In this document: positions 1 through 5,627 of the stretch, one piece after another | Numbering within the stretch: position 1 is the stretch's first letter | Layout of the letters: each line of letters begins with the position of its first letter | Assembly (NCBI GenBank): GCA_016926985.1 | Contig: JAFGNO010000149.1 | Span: 1-5,627 of the forward strand | Reading direction: 5' to 3' | Source: Anaerolineae bacterium | Lineage (GTDB): Bacteria > Chloroflexota > Anaerolineae > Aggregatilineales > UBA3940 | DNA length: 5,627 nucleotides | Position numbers and translations under genes: made by a program | Notes under the pieces: generated by a model | Database searches by the model: none | What the model was told of the DNA's origin: nothing | What the model saw: the letters and a program-made list of their open reading frames with translations, nothing else

Positions 1-705
1 ACGACCATCAGTGCCGAGGTGGAAGCGGATACGCTGGGCCTGCTGCGCCTGACCAATATGCCGTCGCGCCAGATCACGCTTGCCAAGTTCAGTGCTGCGA
101 TGCAGCAGATCAAGGCGCCGGTAATTGCCGTGATCCTCACCCGCTTTCTCTTCCTGATCGGCCTGCCGGTGGGCGTGCTGCTGCTCCTGCTGGTCTACAG
201 CAGCCCGGTGGCGGGAGGGGGCAGCGCGCCGCTCCCTGATATCAGCTCGCTGAATGTCCCGGCAGGGCTGGTCGCGAGCTACCTTATTGCGGTGGGTATC
301 GTCCTGGTGTTTGCCCTGCTTTTGGCTGTCTACTACCTGGTCTCGCCAATCCTGGAGGTGGCGATCTTTGCCTCGGTGGGCCTGTTTGCGTCCACCTGGG
401 CCAGGACGCGCACCGGCGGCCTGCTGACCGCCGTCGGCGCGCGGGTGGTGCTGGGCGCGGTTAGCTATTTACTCAGCCAGATGGCCGGCGTGATTGTCCA
501 GCTGCTCATGCTGCCGCTGATGCTCATGCCAGCCCTGCCGCTCTGGGCCCAGCGGTTCCTGGAGGTTGAGCCGGCGATCCTCCTGAGCCTGGGGGGAATT
601 TCGGCCATACTCAGCCTGCTGCTGATTGCGGCGGGGCAGGCTGGACTGTCCCTGCTTGTGCTGTATATCACCTCCCGGCGGGTCAGCCGCCTGCCCTATG
701 GCTGA
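1..705 (+). CDS. ABC-2-type transporter permease-like membrane protein (5' partial)
   Basis: The reading frame is open from the first base, so the start lies upstream of the window; a GTG at 19 is in frame but has no reason to be the start. 234 residues are visible. Residues 3-29 (I-S-A-E-V-E then T-L-G-L-L-R-L-T and a later A-K) resemble the cytoplasmic 'I..E.e.gTl.lLl.tp' segment that precedes the membrane core of ABC-2 permeases. Hydrophobic segments follow at about 41-66, 88-114, 117-132, 149-178 and 192-223, with an Arg-rich end (S-R-R-V-S-R). The block near 127-143 (G-L-F-A-S then R-T-R-T-G-G) also fits the family. In known systems such a permease pairs with an ATPase and moves a substrate across the cytoplasmic membrane. 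No ATPase is visible here, and one could lie upstream. The substrate is unknown. It could instead be an orphan ABC-2-like membrane protein. Confidence 0.72.
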   Translation, partial: TTISAEVEADTLGLLRLTNMPSRQITLAKFSAAMQQIKAPVIAVILTRFLFLIGLPVGVLLLLLVYSSPVAGGGSAPLPDISSLNVPAGLVASYLIAVGIVLVFALLLAVYYLVSPILEVAIFASVGLFASTWARTRTGGLLTAVGARVVLGAVSYLLSQMAGVIVQLLMLPLMLMPALPLWAQRFLEVEPAILLSLGGISAILSLLLIAAGQAGLSLLVLYITSRRVSRLPYG

Positions 706-732
706 TTCTGCCTTTATGCTCAACAACTGGTG

Positions 733-738
733 TACAAT
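733..738 (+). promoter_or_regulatory. Candidate -10 element upstream of panB
   Basis: The 112-bp gap before panB is more AT-rich than the genes around it. TACAAT at 733-738 is one mismatch from the TATAAT consensus, and the same hexamer recurs at 770-775, closer to the gene. Neither has a good TTGACA-like partner 16-18 bp upstream, so the call rests on the -10 alone. Because no terminator separates the membrane protein gene from panB, read-through from upstream is also possible. Confidence 0.28.
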
Positions 739-803
739 AAGATCATCATGTGTGCTATCGGCACCTGATTACAATCAATAAACCACCTCAACTGTCACCA
801 CAC

Positions 804-809
804 AAGGAG
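804..809 (+). promoter_or_regulatory. Ribosome binding site of panB
   Basis: AAGGAG lies 8 bases before the ATG at 818, a near-ideal Shine-Dalgarno sequence and spacing. It fixes the panB start at 818. Confidence 0.85.
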
Positions 810-817
810 AGTTTGAT

Positions 818-1669
818 ATGACAGAACGGAAGAAGGTCACACTCCCAATGCTTTATAAGAAATACCGGGAGGGCGACCTGATCACGATGCTTACCTGCTA
901 CGACTATCCCACGGCCTACTTCCAGGATCAGGCGGGGATCGACATGGTGCTGGTAGGTGACAGCCTGGGCATGACCATGCTGGGCTACGACAGCACGCTG
1001 CCGGTGACGATGGAGGACATGATCCGCCATACCCAGGCGGTGCGGCGGGGAGCGCCCCATGTCTGGCTGATTGGCGATATGCCCTATATGACTTATCAAC
1101 CCTCGGTTGAAATGGGAATCAGCAACGCGGGGCGCTTCATGGCTGAGGCCGCCTGCGATGCGGTGAAGCTGGAAGGCGGGAAGGAAATGGCCGACCGGAT
1201 GGCCGGGATTGTGGCGGCAGGTATCCCGGTAATGGGCCATCTGGGGTTGACTCCTCAGAGCGCGAGCGCGCTGGGCGGGTTCCGGGTGCAGGGTAAAAGC
1301 GCTGCGCAGGCGCTGCGCATTATTGAAGACGCCCGTATCCTGGAGGAAGCAGGGGCATTTTCCATCCTGCTTGAGATGGTGCCCGACCGGATCTGCCAGA
1401 TTATCACCGAGCGGGCGACCATTCCGATCATCAGCCTGGGGTCCGGGGCAGTCGCCAACGGGCAGCTTCTGATTTACCACGATATGTTCGGGTTGTATCC
1501 CAAGTTCACACCCAAAATGGCCAGGGTATATGGCAATGCCGGGGAGGTGATCCTCAACGGGTTGAAGAAATACGTGGAGGAGGTTATCAGCGGCGCATTT
1601 CCCGGCCCGGAAAACTACTTTGGCATCAGCGACGAGGAGTATAACGAGGTCCTCAGGCAGCTGAGCTGA
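818..1669 (+). CDS. panB: 3-methyl-2-oxobutanoate hydroxymethyltransferase (ketopantoate hydroxymethyltransferase)
   Basis: PanB transfers a hydroxymethyl group from 5,10-methylenetetrahydrofolate to 3-methyl-2-oxobutanoate, giving ketopantoate, the first committed step to pantothenate and coenzyme A in the cytosol. The 283-residue length is close to the E. coli enzyme. The hallmark block V-G-D-S-L-G-M with D-S-T-L-P-V-T spans residues 46-64. Aligned by eye to E. coli PanB, the metal and substrate ligands are present: D48, S49, D87, K117 and E119 in V-K-L-E-G-G, and the catalytic Glu E186. H-L-G-L-T-P-Q is at 141-147. The usual late 'IGIGAG..-DGQ' loop is altered to I-S-L-G-S-G ending N-G-Q (205-216). 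The C-terminal P-K-F and F-P-G-P-E elements are kept. Start is ATG at 818 with a strong ribosome site. panC and panD are not in the window. The family assignment is secure; the altered loop leaves some room for a PanB-like paralogue. Confidence 0.92.
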   Translation: MTERKKVTLPMLYKKYREGDLITMLTCYDYPTAYFQDQAGIDMVLVGDSLGMTMLGYDSTLPVTMEDMIRHTQAVRRGAPHVWLIGDMPYMTYQPSVEMGISNAGRFMAEAACDAVKLEGGKEMADRMAGIVAAGIPVMGHLGLTPQSASALGGFRVQGKSAAQALRIIEDARILEEAGAFSILLEMVPDRICQIITERATIPIISLGSGAVANGQLLIYHDMFGLYPKFTPKMARVYGNAGEVILNGLKKYVEEVISGAFPGPENYFGISDEEYNEVLRQLS

Positions 1670-1682
1670 CCGGTGGACGAAA

Positions 1683-1710
1683 AAACGGGGCAGCCCGCGC
1701 TGCCCCGTTT
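1683..1710. terminator. Bidirectional intrinsic terminator between convergent genes
   Basis: A perfect 12-bp stem (1683-1694 pairing with 1699-1710) closes a 4-base loop. Its core is CGGGGCAG/CTGCCCCG. On the - strand the hairpin is followed by six consecutive T (A at 1680-1685 on the + strand), a classic intrinsic terminator for the 426-residue gene ending at 1734. On the + strand the tail is only TTT-C-T after the core, so it is weaker for panB, which ends 13 bases before the stem. It is the only strong structure in the 64-bp convergent gap and probably serves both genes. Confidence 0.85.
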
Positions 1711-1733
1711 CTATGCCCGATGAAAAGCGCTGG

Positions 1734-3014
1734 CTACCGGTGATGCAGGTTAGGCGCCGCGATGAACGACAGCCCCCGTTCGGTGAGCGCGTGGGCGGTT
1801 CGGTTCAGCGCCACGTGCTTGTTCAGGTAGTTCTTCAGCAGGGCGTCCCAGTCGCCCGATTCGACGATCTCATCTTTGTCGCGGAAATAGTCGAGAATAT
1901 CGGAAGGGTGTCCACCCTCGGCCTCAATCTTTTGCTCGATTTCCGGGTCGCCACCCTCGTGCTTGGCGGAGATATTGGCGACATGGTCGGCCAGCTCCAG
2001 CAGTTCGTCGCGGCGGAGGTAGGGCTGGATCACGATGCTGCGATAGGTCTCGGTGATATGGTGCTCAAAGCGCACCACGTTCTCAAAGCCCAGCGCCTTG
2101 CGGAATTCAGCGGTGATTTCCATTGTTTCGTTGTTGACGGAATTGCTCCAGTTGAAGCCGATAAGCGGGGAGGTGCCATCCTCGCGGGCGAACATCTTGG
2201 CCCCGATCAGGGTCCACAGGGCGGCAAAGGGATTGTCATTCCCCATATAGACTGAGATTTTGAACTCATTATCGATGCCCAACCGGTAAAGCATATAGCC
2301 CAGGAAAACGGTGCCGGGATTGATGTTCAGCACCTGCTTGATGCCGTAGGTCGTGTAATAGTAGAGGAACTCATCGACCCATTGCAGGGCATGGTCATTC
2401 GGCTGGCCTACGCCGCCAAAATACCCGGTGATAGTCGCCGGCCCACCCAGGTGGATATTCGAGCCATCGGTGCCCTTGGTATCAAGGGTTTCCACATAGC
2501 TTGCGCCCATGATCTGCATGGCCGCGGCAAAGGCCAGGATATCGCCGCGGTCGGCTTCCTGCTCCTTCATCTTCCTGACCCGGATAAACCGGCCCGGCAT
2601 CAGTTCGCCCTCTTTGATGGCGCGGTCAGCCTGGATGCGCAGGTAGGGGAAATACTGTGCCGCGCTGATCTCCAGTGTGACGGCATAATCATCCTTGAAG
2701 GTCATTGTATCGGCTCTGGCGCCCAGCACTTTCCGGCGGTATTCCGCCTCGGTAATAAAGGCGCCGGCATCGCGCTGTTCGATCAGCCATTCCAGGTTGG
2801 CCAGGTAGGGCGATTGGATATCCGCAAGCCGCCCCATCAGGTTATCCAGGCGACGGGCTTCTTCTGCTTTACGGTTGATTTCTTCCGGGGTGCCGTATTT
2901 GGCGACGATCTCCAGCAGGGCAGTGATAGCCTCGTTATCAGGGTCCAGAATCAGGTCATTGATTGCTGCGAGTTGGCTGTCATCAATTCGAAGCCGCTCC
3001 CGTAAATCTTCCAT
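1734..3014 (-). CDS. Uncharacterised 426-residue protein, probably a soluble alpha/beta enzyme
   Basis: I do not recognise this family. The protein has no signal peptide and no membrane segment, so it is probably cytosolic. Residues 1-100 are acidic, charged and likely helical. Residues about 110-330 hold hydrophobic strands followed by Gly/Asn/His-rich loops: Y-F-P-Y-L-R-I (121-127), G-R-F-I-R-V-R-K-M (141-149), D-T-K-G-T-D-G-S-N (178-186), H-L-G-G-P-A-T-I-T-G-Y-F-G-G (188-201), L-N-I-N-P-G (229-234), G-N-D-N-P-F (258-263), G-F-N-W-S-N-S (286-292) and F-E-H-H-I-T-E (316-322). Residues about 335-426 look helical again and end in H-H-R. Such motif density suggests a catalytic or ligand-binding barrel-like domain, but this is inference. 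Start is ATG at 3014 with AAAGGAGA 9 bases upstream. It has its own candidate promoter and a terminator at each end, so it is probably monocistronic. A real gene is well supported; function is unknown. Confidence 0.88.
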   Translation of the reverse strand: MEDLRERLRIDDSQLAAINDLILDPDNEAITALLEIVAKYGTPEEINRKAEEARRLDNLMGRLADIQSPYLANLEWLIEQRDAGAFITEAEYRRKVLGARADTMTFKDDYAVTLEISAAQYFPYLRIQADRAIKEGELMPGRFIRVRKMKEQEADRGDILAFAAAMQIMGASYVETLDTKGTDGSNIHLGGPATITGYFGGVGQPNDHALQWVDEFLYYYTTYGIKQVLNINPGTVFLGYMLYRLGIDNEFKISVYMGNDNPFAALWTLIGAKMFAREDGTSPLIGFNWSNSVNNETMEITAEFRKALGFENVVRFEHHITETYRSIVIQPYLRRDELLELADHVANISAKHEGGDPEIEQKIEAEGGHPSDILDYFRDKDEIVESGDWDALLKNYLNKHVALNRTAHALTERGLSFIAAPNLHHR

Positions 3015-3023
3015 TGAGGCAAT

Positions 3024-3031
3024 TCTCCTTT
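3024..3031 (-). promoter_or_regulatory. Ribosome binding site of the 426-residue gene
   Basis: Read on the - strand this is AAAGGAGA, 9 bases before the ATG at 3014. It is a strong Shine-Dalgarno sequence and supports that start. Confidence 0.85.
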
Positions 3032-3058
3032 AGGTTTCTAATGATGAGGATGTCCCAT

Positions 3059-3087
3059 AGTATACACCACAAATGGCCGGGTTGGAA
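3059..3087 (-). promoter_or_regulatory. Candidate sigma-70-type promoter of the 426-residue gene
   Basis: On the - strand, TTCCAA (3082-3087, three of six matches to TTGACA) is followed after exactly 17 bases by TATACT (3059-3064, five of six matches to TATAAT). Initiation near 3052 would give a leader of about 38 bases that contains the ribosome site. The position, just past the lgt terminator, is where a promoter would be expected. The -35 match is weak. Confidence 0.5.
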
Positions 3088-3099
3088 TCGTCGCCAACA

Positions 3100-3127
3100 A
3101 AAAACGCGCAGGTCACTGCGCGTTTTT
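3100..3127 (-). terminator. Intrinsic terminator of lgt
   Basis: A 12-bp stem (3100-3111 with 3116-3127) has a GC-rich core ACGCGCAG/CTGCGCGT and a 4-base loop GTCA. Read on the - strand it ends in a run of six T, and begins 16 bases after the lgt stop codon at 3144-3146. It is nearly symmetric, but no + strand gene ends here, so its job is to end the lgt transcript. Confidence 0.87.
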
Positions 3128-3143
3128 GATAATCGCTGGTTTG

Positions 3144-4172
3144 TTATTCGTCGCTGTTTTGACCGGTTTGGGAATTGGCCCGCTCGATCCGCTCTTTGCG
3201 GCGCTGCTGGCGGATGCGCTCACGGTCTCTGGCGCGCTCCTGGCGTCGCCGCTCACTGAGCAATTCCTCATAGGCCCGTTCGCGCTGTTTCATGGTCTGC
3301 GGGCGGGCAATGAACGGAATCCTGAGATAGCCCAGCCGATCCAGCATGATAATGATCCCGATTACCAGATAGACCAGGGACAGGAGCCGCGAGAAGCTGA
3401 GCGTTGCGCCGTTCTGAAGGACAATTCCCGGCTGATCGGGCCGCCAGAATTCCATGACGAATCGGCCAAACCCGGCCATGACGAAGTAAGCGCCGGTCAG
3501 CACCCCGTGGATGAACCGGCGGCGGAAGCGGAGATATAAATACAGGAGGATGCCAAAGGACAGGAACAGCCAGAAGGCCTCGTAGAGCATGGTGGGATGG
3601 AACCGCGTGTCTGCAGGCAGGTCGGCAAACTGGGCCATCCGGTACTGAGCAGGCACCAGCATCCCGAACCAGTTCGAGTTGGTTGGCGGGCCGTATAGTT
3701 CAATATTGATGAAGTTGCCAAAGCGGCCAATCCCCTGCCCGATCAACAGGCCCAGCAGGCCGCCATCGGCAATGAGCCAGCCATTTACCTTGCGGGTTCT
3801 GGCATAGATGATCAGGGCGATAAGGCCGAACACTGCGCCGCCAAAGATATTCATCCCGCCTTCGCGGGGGTTGATGATCTCCAGGGGGCGCGAAAGCGAG
3901 AACATGGTATTGCCGCTTATCGCTGCCTGCGCCACATACCACAGCCTCGCGCCAACCAGCGCCGGGATCAGCACCCAGAGCAGGGCATCCCAGACAATAT
4001 CCGGGTCATCGCCCTCGCTTTTCAGGTGCTGGCTGGCATACCAGGCGCCCACGGCGATCCCCACTGCGGCCAGGATGCCGTACCAGTACACCAGTTCAAC
4101 CGGCTGCCCGCCTATTGGAATACAGATAGCCACTCTTCGGTGGCCCATACAATCAAGTAGTTGCTGCCACAT
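3144..4172 (-). CDS. lgt: Prolipoprotein diacylglyceryl transferase
   Basis: Lgt transfers diacylglycerol from phosphatidylglycerol to the lipobox cysteine of prolipoproteins in the cytoplasmic membrane, the first step of lipoprotein maturation. The signature G-R-F-G-N-F-I-N with E and G (149-161) carries R150, N153, E158 and G161, matching E. coli R143, N146, E151 and G154. Also present are W-Y-G near the N terminus (30-32), G-G-M-N-I-F-G-G (105-112), H-P-T-M-L-Y-E (192-198) and a late G-R-F-V-M-E-F-W-R block (236-244) that should hold the second essential Arg. About seven hydrophobic segments are visible. Two oddities: the His of the 'HGG' element (E. coli H103) is F110, and residues about 288-342 form an Arg/Glu/Gln-rich tail that makes the protein longer than E. 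coli Lgt (291 residues). Start ATG at 4172 has AAGGAA 10 bases upstream; the next in-frame ATG (4148) lacks a ribosome site. Confidence 0.95.
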   Translation of the reverse strand: MWQQLLDCMGHRRVAICIPIGGQPVELVYWYGILAAVGIAVGAWYASQHLKSEGDDPDIVWDALLWVLIPALVGARLWYVAQAAISGNTMFSLSRPLEIINPREGGMNIFGGAVFGLIALIIYARTRKVNGWLIADGGLLGLLIGQGIGRFGNFINIELYGPPTNSNWFGMLVPAQYRMAQFADLPADTRFHPTMLYEAFWLFLSFGILLYLYLRFRRRFIHGVLTGAYFVMAGFGRFVMEFWRPDQPGIVLQNGATLSFSRLLSLVYLVIGIIIMLDRLGYLRIPFIARPQTMKQRERAYEELLSERRRQERARDRERIRQQRRKERIERANSQTGQNSDE

Positions 4173-4182
4173 AGTCCTTATC

Positions 4183-4188
4183 TTCCTT
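4183..4188 (-). promoter_or_regulatory. Ribosome binding site deciding the lgt start
   Basis: AAGGAA on the - strand, 10 bases before the ATG at 4172. A second AAGG is only 3 bases from the ATG and too close to act. Nothing similar precedes the alternative ATG at 4148, so the upstream ATG is preferred. Confidence 0.6.
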
Positions 4189-4212
4189 GCGCTGCCAGCA
4201 AACTGGCAAAGT

Positions 4213-4240
4213 CAAGCGGCCTGCTATCGGGCCGCTCTTG
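4213..4240 (-). other. Hairpin in the sulfatase-lgt gap, function unclear
   Basis: AGCGGCC (4215-4221) pairs perfectly with GGCCGCT (4230-4236) around an 8-base loop, and flanking CAAG/CTTG can extend it with a 2-base bulge. No T run follows on either strand, so it is not a standard terminator. It sits in the 100-bp gap between the sulfatase stop and the lgt start. It may be a processing or mRNA-stability element, or incidental. Confidence 0.4.
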
Positions 4241-4272
4241 AAGTAACAGGTTGAAAAAATGTCCCCGTGGGG

Positions 4273-5627
4273 CTATTCAATATAACCAAGTCCGCGCAAA
4301 CGCTCAAGTAATTCCGGATTGTCGCTGTAATCGATCCTGCCGGCAGCAGCGATTCCATCCTGGTGGGCCTCAGACATGATCACGAAATCTTCCAGCTGCT
4401 GCTTCATTGCCAGCAGGTCATTCTCATAGCCGAATGGGTTATCAAGCAGGTTGGTGAGTTCTTCAGGATCGCTGCCGATATGGAACAACTCATCGGGCTG
4501 CCCGCCCACGGTCAAGAGCTTCAGGTCGTCACGGTAAATCGCCCGCCGCATCTTCCGAACCCGGTACCGCTCAATGGCTTCCGGGTTGGTCATCTCCATC
4601 ACGTTGATAAAGTTCTCCGGTGGGAACCCCTCGGCAACCACCACCTCGTCCCCTGGTTCTTTGCCGGGACCTTCTGCAGACCGGGCCAGGCTCAGGTCAG
4701 CAACCCTGTGCCCGTAGGCCTCGTGTTCAATCCCGACAGCCTCGAGAACAGTGTGGAAAATTCGCCGGATGGAGACGTTATGCGACACACGCTTTCCCGC
4801 CTCAAACTGCTCGGGATAGTGGACGAAAAATGGCACGCGCACCAGTTCGTCATAGATCACAAAGGCGTGGCCCATAAACTCATGCTGTCCCAGGCTCTCG
4901 CCGTGATCCGAGGTGACAATCACCATCGTGTTTTCAAGCTGCCCGGAGCGCCGGAGCGCCCGGAACACCCGGCGAAGCTGGCGGTCCTGGTAAGCCACCT
5001 CGGCGGTGTACATATCGCTGAGAACCTGTTCCTCGTAAGGTTTGAAGGGCTGGATCAGCGGGGCCATCCACCGGTAGCTTTCATAATTGAAACGCCGGAT
5101 GAAATCGCGTGCTTCCCGATCTTTCTTGAAATAGGGCACCCAGCGATCAACCGCCTTGCTTGGCGGGTAATAAGGCAGGTGCGTTTCCATCATATTGATG
5201 AACATGAACAGCGGTTTTTCCTGCTCGGCGGCAAAGTATGTCCGCAGGTAGGCCGCGATGTCGGTCAATGAGCGGCGCGTATCGCCCTTAAAGTTGAAAG
5301 TGCGCGACCAGAGCGGGACAAAGATTGGCATGGTCGCCAGCTTGAGCAGCAGCGGCGATTTGCCAAACTGGCGCTCAATCGGGATGGAGATGTGCTGGAG
5401 CGCTTCATTGGCTTTGCGCTGAAAGGCCTTGAGTTTTGACGGGTCGCCAATGCTGGGGATATCCGGGAAAGTCCCGCTGTAGTTGTAAAAATGATTGAAT
5501 CCCCGCTTGAACCCGTTCTCAAGCACGCTGATCAGCGGGTTGTTGCAGAAGCCGACGGTCTCATAGCCGTTCCGGGCAAGCAGTTCCGCCAGCGTGGGCA
5601 GGTCATCGGGGAGCGTTTTGAAAGACT
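4273..5627 (-). CDS. Sulfatase-family (alkaline phosphatase superfamily) protein, 5' partial
   Basis: The frame is open to the window edge. A GTG at 5526 is internal: 33 upstream codons read T-L-A-E-L-L-A-R-N-G-Y-E-T-V-G-F, typical of the sulfatase N-terminal region ('L...L...GY.T..f'). 450 residues are visible, numbered from the edge. F-I-N-M-M-E-T-H-L-P-Y (142-152) matches the family's '.H.PY' segment. V-I-V-T-S-D-H-G-E-S-L-G-Q-H (235-248) carries the metal-binding Asp-His pair, followed by a Y-D-E-L-V-R-V-P-F block. Near the C terminus E-L-F-H-I-G-S-D-P-E-E-L-T-N-L matches the usual 'ELYDL..DP.E..NL' ending. Known members hydrolyse sulfate esters, and relatives act on phosphate esters. The Cys/Ser residue that is converted to formylglycine, and any signal peptide, lie outside the window, so activity and location cannot be judged. 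The stop is TAG at 4273-4275. Substrate unknown. Confidence 0.88.
   Translation of the reverse strand, partial: SFKTLPDDLPTLAELLARNGYETVGFCNNPLISVLENGFKRGFNHFYNYSGTFPDIPSIGDPSKLKAFQRKANEALQHISIPIERQFGKSPLLLKLATMPIFVPLWSRTFNFKGDTRRSLTDIAAYLRTYFAAEQEKPLFMFINMMETHLPYYPPSKAVDRWVPYFKKDREARDFIRRFNYESYRWMAPLIQPFKPYEEQVLSDMYTAEVAYQDRQLRRVFRALRRSGQLENTMVIVTSDHGESLGQHEFMGHAFVIYDELVRVPFFVHYPEQFEAGKRVSHNVSIRRIFHTVLEAVGIEHEAYGHRVADLSLARSAEGPGKEPGDEVVVAEGFPPENFINVMEMTNPEAIERYRVRKMRRAIYRDDLKLLTVGGQPDELFHIGSDPEELTNLLDNPFGYENDLLAMKQQLEDFVIMSEAHQDGIAAAGRIDYSDNPELLERLRGLGYIE

Noticed and set aside
677..691. GGCGG/CCGCC hairpin at the end of the membrane protein gene
   Set aside because: Only 5 bp, inside the coding sequence, and without a following T run; not a terminator.
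788..1480. 230-codon - strand open frame across panB
   Set aside because: Antisense to a secure PanB; its translation is rich in His, Pro and Arg with no domain character.
2382..3005. 207-codon + strand open frame opposite the 426-residue gene, and a similar one at 1713-2255
   Set aside because: Both are antisense shadows. The - strand frame spans the whole region with a strong ribosome site, promoter and terminator.
4263..4272. CCCC/GGGG hairpin plus T run as a terminator of the sulfatase gene
   Set aside because: With a loop of workable size the stem is only 3 bp and is separated from the T run, too weak to call.
4945..4970. Two adjacent copies of an 8-base unit CCGGAGCG
   Set aside because: Short, inside the sulfatase coding sequence where it encodes an Arg-rich stretch; chance in GC-rich DNA is enough to explain it.
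4363..5271. Long + strand open frame (302 codons) across the sulfatase gene
   Set aside because: It is antisense to a frame with clear sulfatase motifs, its translation shows no recognisable domain, and long antisense frames are common in GC-rich coding DNA.
5524..5526. GTG as the start of the sulfatase-like gene
   Set aside because: The frame continues upstream to the window edge with typical sulfatase N-terminal residues, so the gene is cut by the window.

Overview
The window looks like a stretch of ordinary bacterial chromosome, fairly GC-rich (estimated by eye), carrying five protein genes and little non-coding DNA. Gene content and protein style (an ABC-2-type permease, a PanB with 'LTPQS' and 'KLEGG' blocks, a long-tailed Lgt, a sulfatase) would fit a member of the Chloroflexota such as an Anaerolineae-like organism. 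That placement is inference from general resemblance, not something the sequence proves. I saw no mobile element, CRISPR array, tRNA or rRNA.

Layout: on the + strand, 1-705 is the 3' part of a polytopic membrane protein resembling ABC-2-type transporter permeases, whose start lies before the window. A 112-bp gap follows, then panB (818-1669), the first enzyme of the pantothenate branch. Three genes on the - strand run toward panB: a 5'-truncated sulfatase-family protein (4273 to the window end), lgt (3144-4172) and an uncharacterised 426-residue protein (1734-3014). panB and the 426-residue gene converge on a shared 12-bp hairpin at 1683-1710 that should stop transcription from both sides.

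Transcription units: lgt is followed by its own strong intrinsic terminator (3100-3127). A plausible promoter (-10 TATACT) lies directly after it and precedes the 426-residue gene, so that gene is probably transcribed alone. lgt and the sulfatase gene are 100 bp apart on the same strand with no convincing terminator between them, so they may share a transcript.

The genes do not form one obvious pathway. PanB is cytosolic cofactor biosynthesis, Lgt modifies prolipoproteins in the membrane, and the sulfatase-like protein may act on sulfate or phosphate esters. The least understood item is the 426-residue protein, which has several motif-dense blocks but no family that I can name.
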